Below, piece by piece: positions 60,447 to 64,000 of a stretch of 64,000 bases of DNA. The notes below the pieces were generated by a model. The model did no database searches. It was not told the DNA's origin and saw nothing but the letters and a program-made list of their open reading frames with translations. The DNA is from Spirosoma arboris. Lineage in GTDB: Bacteria; Bacteroidota; Bacteroidia; Cytophagales; Spirosomataceae. Both the position numbers and the translations under genes were made by a program. The stretch's first letter is position 1. The number at the start of each line of letters is the position of its first letter. The stretch is from the NCBI RefSeq assembly GCF_009754945.1, contig NZ_WPIN01000008.1, forward strand, positions 186,001 to 250,000, read 5' to 3'.

Positions 60447-61839
60447 TAAATTGTTCTAAGTAATCGGCGACGCGCCGAACGAATTGTCCGCCTAATGATC
60501 CATCAACTACACGGTGGTCATAGGAGTGAGAGAGGAACATTAATTGTCGAATACCGATAAAATCTCCTTGTGGCGTTTCAATAACGGCTGGTTTTTTCAC
60601 AATGGCTCCAAAGGCCATAATGGCTACCTGGGGTTGCACAATAATAGGCGTACCCATCAGATTGCCAAACATACCGATATTGGAGAACGTATAAGTCCCA
60701 CCTGCCAAATCGTCGGCTGTGAGTTTATTTTCTCGTGCTCGCTTAGTCAAATCGTTTACTTTTTTTGCCAATCCCGTCAGGTTGTATTGATCGGCATTGT
60801 GGATGACTGGTACGATCAGATTGCCGCTTGGCAAGGCTACTGCCATACCGATGTTAATTGCTTTTTTTACTAAAATCTGGTCACCATCAACCGAGATATT
60901 AATCATCGGGAAGTCCTTAATAGCTTTCACGATAGCTTCAACCAGAATAGGCGTATAGGTCAGATTTTCGCCAGTTTGTTGCTTGAATCGGTCTTTAATC
61001 TGCGTACGCCATTCGACAACAGGTGTCAAATCTGCTTCAACAAATGAGCTAACGTGGGGTGAAATCTGCTTTGATTCCACCATTCGTTGCGCAATCATTT
61101 TCCGCATTCGATCCATCTGAATAATATCAGCCTGGCCGTTTACAGAGCGAGGAGCCTGGAGCACGGGGCTCGGTGCTGGGGGTAGTATAGACTGAGAGCC
61201 CGTGCTCTTTATCCCCTGCTCCGTACTCCCTGCTCCCTGCAATCGTCCTTCGGCCCTGTCAATGACGTAAGCCAGAATGTCTTTTTTAGTGACGCGATTG
61301 TCTGCCCCAGAGCCGGGGATTCGGTCGAGTTCGTTCCGTGAAATGTTTTCCTCTTTCGCGATATTCAATACTAAAGGTGAATAAAAGCGATCAGGAAAAG
61401 CAGTCGCACTTCCTACCGGAACGGAACTAGGTCGGCTACTCATTGCCGAAATACTGGCTTCTAGTTCGCGGGCAGATTCGGTGACCTCAATGGGTGCTGG
61501 TTCGGCTGGAACATTAGCAATATCACCAATACCTTTGGGTGTCTGATCGGCATTATCTGGATCAGTTTCGCTGGGTTTTGATTCACTCGTAACTGCCTCC
61601 TCTGCTTCAATACGGGCAATTGGTGCGCCAACGGCTACTACATCCCCATCTTTCACCAGAAGCTCTTTCAGAATACCATTGCAGGGAGCTGGTACTTCAG
61701 TATCCACTTTATCAGTCGCCACTTCCAGTACCGATTCATCAACTTCAATGCGGTCGCCGGGCTTTTTTAGCCAGGTAATGACCGTACATTCCATTATACT
61801 TTCGCCCATTTTGGGCATGATCATATCGATGAGAGCCAT
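60430..61839 (-). CDS. 2-oxoacid dehydrogenase E2 dihydrolipoamide acyltransferase
   Basis: 469 residues. Lipoyl domain (1-80) with lipoylated Lys44 in EVATDKVDTEV; linker; E3/E1-binding domain (152-194; PLVLNIAKEENISRNELDRI); second linker (195-240); catalytic domain with HSYDHRVVDGSLGG (HxxxD). The second linker contains about 30 residues encoded by heptad-word DNA at 61159-61240. Component of pyruvate, 2-oxoglutarate or branched-chain complex; E1 and E3 are not in the window, so which is open. Confidence 0.85.
   Translation of the reverse strand: MALIDMIMPKMGESIMECTVITWLKKPGDRIEVDESVLEVATDKVDTEVPAPCNGILKELLVKDGDVVAVGAPIARIEAEEAVTSESKPSETDPDNADQTPKGIGDIANVPAEPAPIEVTESARELEASISAMSSRPSSVPVGSATAFPDRFYSPLVLNIAKEENISRNELDRIPGSGADNRVTKKDILAYVIDRAEGRLQGAGSTEQGIKSTGSQSILPPAPSPVLQAPRSVNGQADIIQMDRMRKMIAQRMVESKQISPHVSSFVEADLTPVVEWRTQIKDRFKQQTGENLTYTPILVEAIVKAIKDFPMINISVDGDQILVKKAINIGMAVALPSGNLIVPVIHNADQYNLTGLAKKVNDLTKRARENKLTADDLAGGTYTFSNIGMFGNLMGTPIIVQPQVAIMAFGAIVKKPAVIETPQGDFIGIRQLMFLSHSYDHRVVDGSLGGQFVRRVADYLEQFKPGFS
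61159..61240. repeat. Heptad-word repeat with inverted arms inside the E2 linker
   Basis: On the + strand 61215-61235 reads as 7-base words CCTGCTC, CGTACTC and CCTGCTC again, an exact heptad period. GAGCACGGGGCTC (61159-61171) and GAGCCCGTGCTC (61196-61207) form inverted arms (one extra base). Encodes residues of about 200-227, rich in Gly, Ser and Pro, within the linker between the binding and catalytic domains. Confidence 0.8.
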
Positions 61840-61844
61840 TTCTG

Positions 61845-61918
61845 ATGTATGAAGTATAATGTATGATATATGATGTACACGGTGATATTATACATCATAT
61901 ATCATACATCATATATTT
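61845..61918. repeat. Heptad-word palindrome (ATGTATG type) between cinA and E2
   Basis: 61845-61879 splits into five exact 7-base words (ATGTATG, AAGTATA and variants). Perfect 19-base arms at 61859-61877 and 61891-61909. The cinA stop codon (61909-61911) touches the right arm; the E2 start is 6 bases from the left end. Confidence 0.8.
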
Positions 61919-63162
61919 AAAAGTTCTTCCCGCAGCATATTCAGCAAATACGTTGTGGTGAGTTGAATATTCTGGTCGCGGTACTGACCAAGTTTTAGAA
62001 GCCGGGTAACGGTGCGCTGATCGGTGGCGCAGGCAATCCAGATGGTACCGACGGGTTTATCGGGCGTGCCGCCGTCTGGACCAGCAATGCCGCTTGTGGC
62101 AATACCAACGTTCGTGCCTAATGCCTTTCGAGCACCCTCTGCCATTTGGCGAATCGTTTCTTCGCTTACGGCGCCGTACTGATCCAGCGTTTCAGGTTGA
62201 ACGCCTAATTGGGTCACTTTGACTGCATTACTATAACTGACGATACTTCCCCAAAAGTAAGCTGATGCGCCTGGCACCTTTGTGATCTGAGCAGAAACAT
62301 AACCACCTGTGCAGCTTTCAGCCACGCCCAGCGTGAGATTTCGCTCTTTCAGTAGTGTGCCGACAACATCTTCCAGCTCGTCGTTATCAAAACCAAATAC
62401 ACTTTTTTCAATCAGCGGCATTACTTTCTGTACTTGCTCGGCTAGCTCCCAATCAAGTAAATCATTGTCATCGCCAGTGGCGGTTAGGCGCAGTTTTACA
62501 CCGCCGAAACTAGGCAAGTAAGCCAGTTTAATATGATCAGGGAGAGCATCTTCCCAGGCTTCGATACGTTCGGCCAGAAATGACTCCCCAATGCCCACCG
62601 TCCGAATCATCTTGTGTTTGATGATTGGGGTTTGAAAATGTTCAGTCAATTTGGGTAGGAACCGGTTGGACATGAGGTGCTTCATCTCAAACGGCACACC
62701 CGGTAATGAGATGTATACCCGACCTTCGTGCTCGAACCACATGCCTGGGGCTGTTCCCCAATCGTTCTGAATGTAAACGGCGTTGGCAGGCAGATCGGCC
62801 TGAGCGCGGTTGAGGTCAGTCATAGCACGACCTCGCTTCTCGAAAAAGCTTGTCACCAGTGCCAACGCCGTTTCGTTACGAACCATTCCGACACCAAAAT
62901 ACGTGCAGAGCGTTTTTTTGGTAATATCGTCTTTGGTAGGGCCAAGGCCGCCAGTAATGATAATCACATCAGCACGTTGATGCGCTTCATTCAGAATTTG
63001 CAAAATAGCATCGGCTTGATCACCTACCGACGACTTGCGGACAGGGCGTATGCCAATGTTGGTGAGTTCGGTACCAATCCACTGCGTATTTGTGTCGGTA
63101 ATTTGCCCGAAAAGAATTTCGTCGCCGATGGTAATGATTTCGGCACGGATCATGTTGGTCAT
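61909..63162 (-). CDS. cinA: CinA, competence/damage-inducible protein A
   Basis: 417 residues. N-terminal MoCF-like domain (EIITIGDEILFGQITDTNT, IIITGGLGPTKDDITKK) and C-terminal nicotinamide-nucleotide amidase domain (LGVAESCTGGYVSAQIT, GIATSGIAGPDGGTPDKPVG). Recycles NMN or hydrolyses ADP-ribose-type compounds. Start at 63162 or at the Met three codons in. The 150-base gap to the next gene shows no further features. Confidence 0.9.
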   Translation of the reverse strand: MTNMIRAEIITIGDEILFGQITDTNTQWIGTELTNIGIRPVRKSSVGDQADAILQILNEAHQRADVIIITGGLGPTKDDITKKTLCTYFGVGMVRNETALALVTSFFEKRGRAMTDLNRAQADLPANAVYIQNDWGTAPGMWFEHEGRVYISLPGVPFEMKHLMSNRFLPKLTEHFQTPIIKHKMIRTVGIGESFLAERIEAWEDALPDHIKLAYLPSFGGVKLRLTATGDDNDLLDWELAEQVQKVMPLIEKSVFGFDNDELEDVVGTLLKERNLTLGVAESCTGGYVSAQITKVPGASAYFWGSIVSYSNAVKVTQLGVQPETLDQYGAVSEETIRQMAEGARKALGTNVGIATSGIAGPDGGTPDKPVGTIWIACATDQRTVTRLLKLGQYRDQNIQLTTTYLLNMLREELLNI

Positions 63163-63312
63163 TCGCGTTACGTGGATCGTAAAACCCAGTCTTAAGTAGC
63201 TAGAACGAGTAACGACTTATGTTAAACCTTCGTTTCGGCTAGCGGTCAAAAGTACGAAAAAACGATTTAGCGCGATTGACCGTTATAAAATGGTAACCTG
63301 ATAAATTCAATG

Positions 63313-64000
63313 ATGAAAAAAACTGTTCTTGCAGCCGCATTGCTGGCCCTAACCTTAACCCAAGCTGGCTATGCTCAGGATTCAACCCGTCAGAAGTCAA
63401 CGGGTGGTGGTATTTTTGGTAAAATTATCAACGCCGTTAGCCAGCCTTCGGGCGCGTCTGGTAGTCTGACAAACACCGATATAGCATCTGGTTTGAAAGA
63501 AGCCCTACGCGTTGGTGTAACGAATGGCTCTGCTCAGGCGTCGGCACTGGATGGTTATTTTAAGAACCCGTTATTGAAGATCGCATTTCCACCCGAAGCG
63601 CAGAATGTAGCCACTAAACTGCGGCAGATAGGGCTTGGTAAGCAGGTTGATCAATTTGAGTTATCGATGAACCGGGCTGCCGAAGATGCGGCTAAGAAAG
63701 CCGCGCCTGTGTTTGTTAAGGCCATTACATCAATGAGTATTCAGGATGCAGTAGGAATTTTGCAGGGACAAAAAGATGCCGCTACACAATACCTCCGCCG
63801 GACATCGGGCCAGCAGTTGGTCACCGAATTTACCCCTATCATTGATAGCACCCTGAAGAAAAATAACGCAACCAAATACTACAGCGATTTAGTAAATACT
63901 TACAACAAAATCCCATTTGTACAAAAGGCTAACCCAAACCTGACGGAGTACGCGACAGGCAAAGCCGTAGATGGATTATTTATTTTAGTGGCACAGGAGG
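63313..64000 (+). CDS. DUF4197 protein (cut by window end)
   Basis: 229 residues visible, no stop before the window ends. Signal peptide MKKTVLAAALLALTLTQAGYAQ. DUF4197 features: DIASGLKEALRVGVTNGSAQ, LKIAFPPEAQNVATKLRQIG, and SIQDAVGILQGQKDAATQYL. Periplasmic helical protein of unknown role. An in-frame Met one codon earlier (63310) is also possible. Confidence 0.75.
   Translation, partial: MKKTVLAAALLALTLTQAGYAQDSTRQKSTGGGIFGKIINAVSQPSGASGSLTNTDIASGLKEALRVGVTNGSAQASALDGYFKNPLLKIAFPPEAQNVATKLRQIGLGKQVDQFELSMNRAAEDAAKKAAPVFVKAITSMSIQDAVGILQGQKDAATQYLRRTSGQQLVTEFTPIIDSTLKKNNATKYYSDLVNTYNKIPFVQKANPNLTEYATGKAVDGLFILVAQE

Noticed and set aside
23850..61918. Repeats considered as CRISPR arrays
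   Set aside because: Units are 7-11 bases without spacers, arms are inverted, and no cas gene is present.
1..64000. rRNA or tRNA genes
   Set aside because: No cloverleaf-type or conserved rRNA sequence was recognised by eye; a covariance-model scan was not possible.

Overview
This window reads as a chromosome segment from a Bacteroidota bacterium of the Cytophagales, most like the Spirosoma group. The evidence is a type IX secretion C-terminal sorting domain, a PorE-like OmpA lipoprotein-style protein, BamD and an OstA-like LPS transport protein, the Bacteroidota form of RNA polymerase omega, many lipobox lipoproteins, and several promoters of the TTTG / TAnnTTTG type. The genus is inferred from protein style only. 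No rRNA, tRNA or CRISPR array was seen, and no transposase or integrase.

Layout. 1-10 kb: coaBC (partial), omega, bamD, a T9SS-sorted protein, an OstA-like protein, tilS, a PorE-like protein, a DinB protein and a lipoprotein. 10-15 kb: an SDR, then a three-gene minus-strand operon (GCS2-type carboxylate-amine ligase, class I glutamine amidotransferase, ATP-grasp-like protein) that looks like a pathway for an amide-bonded small molecule. 15-17 kb: an ECF sigma factor followed by small membrane proteins. 17-24.5 kb: a MoxR / DUF58 / BatA-like / DUF4175-like operon with a DUF4159 gene at its head. 24.7-40 kb: GNAT and Uma2 genes, then four tandem TldD-TldE (PmbA) metalloprotease pairs. All four TldD copies carry Tat signals. 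The array is interrupted by a GxxExxY gene and capped by a DUF4160-DUF2442 module that sits between two copies of the same pmbA 3' end. 40-50.5 kb: hydrolases and esterases, another ATP-grasp enzyme, DinB, GH16, and two tandem outer-membrane barrel genes. 50.5-55 kb: acyl-CoA reductase, ferredoxin, and a porin plus ammonium transporter. 55-64 kb: housekeeping genes (mtaB, rsmE, fatty acid desaturase, 5'-nucleotidase, an E2 acyltransferase, cinA) and a partial DUF4197 gene.

The most unusual signal is not a gene. At many gene junctions there are inverted repeats whose arms are built of short, slightly varied words, often repeated with an exact 7-base period. The words differ from locus to locus but the architecture is the same. 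They overlap stop codons, one appears to have been accommodated in frame inside the E2 linker, and the GxxExxY nuclease-like gene starts and ends inside a related 10-base-word repeat. A second notable system is the four-fold Tat-TldD/TldE array. A third is the mini-module that restores the pmbA 3' end.
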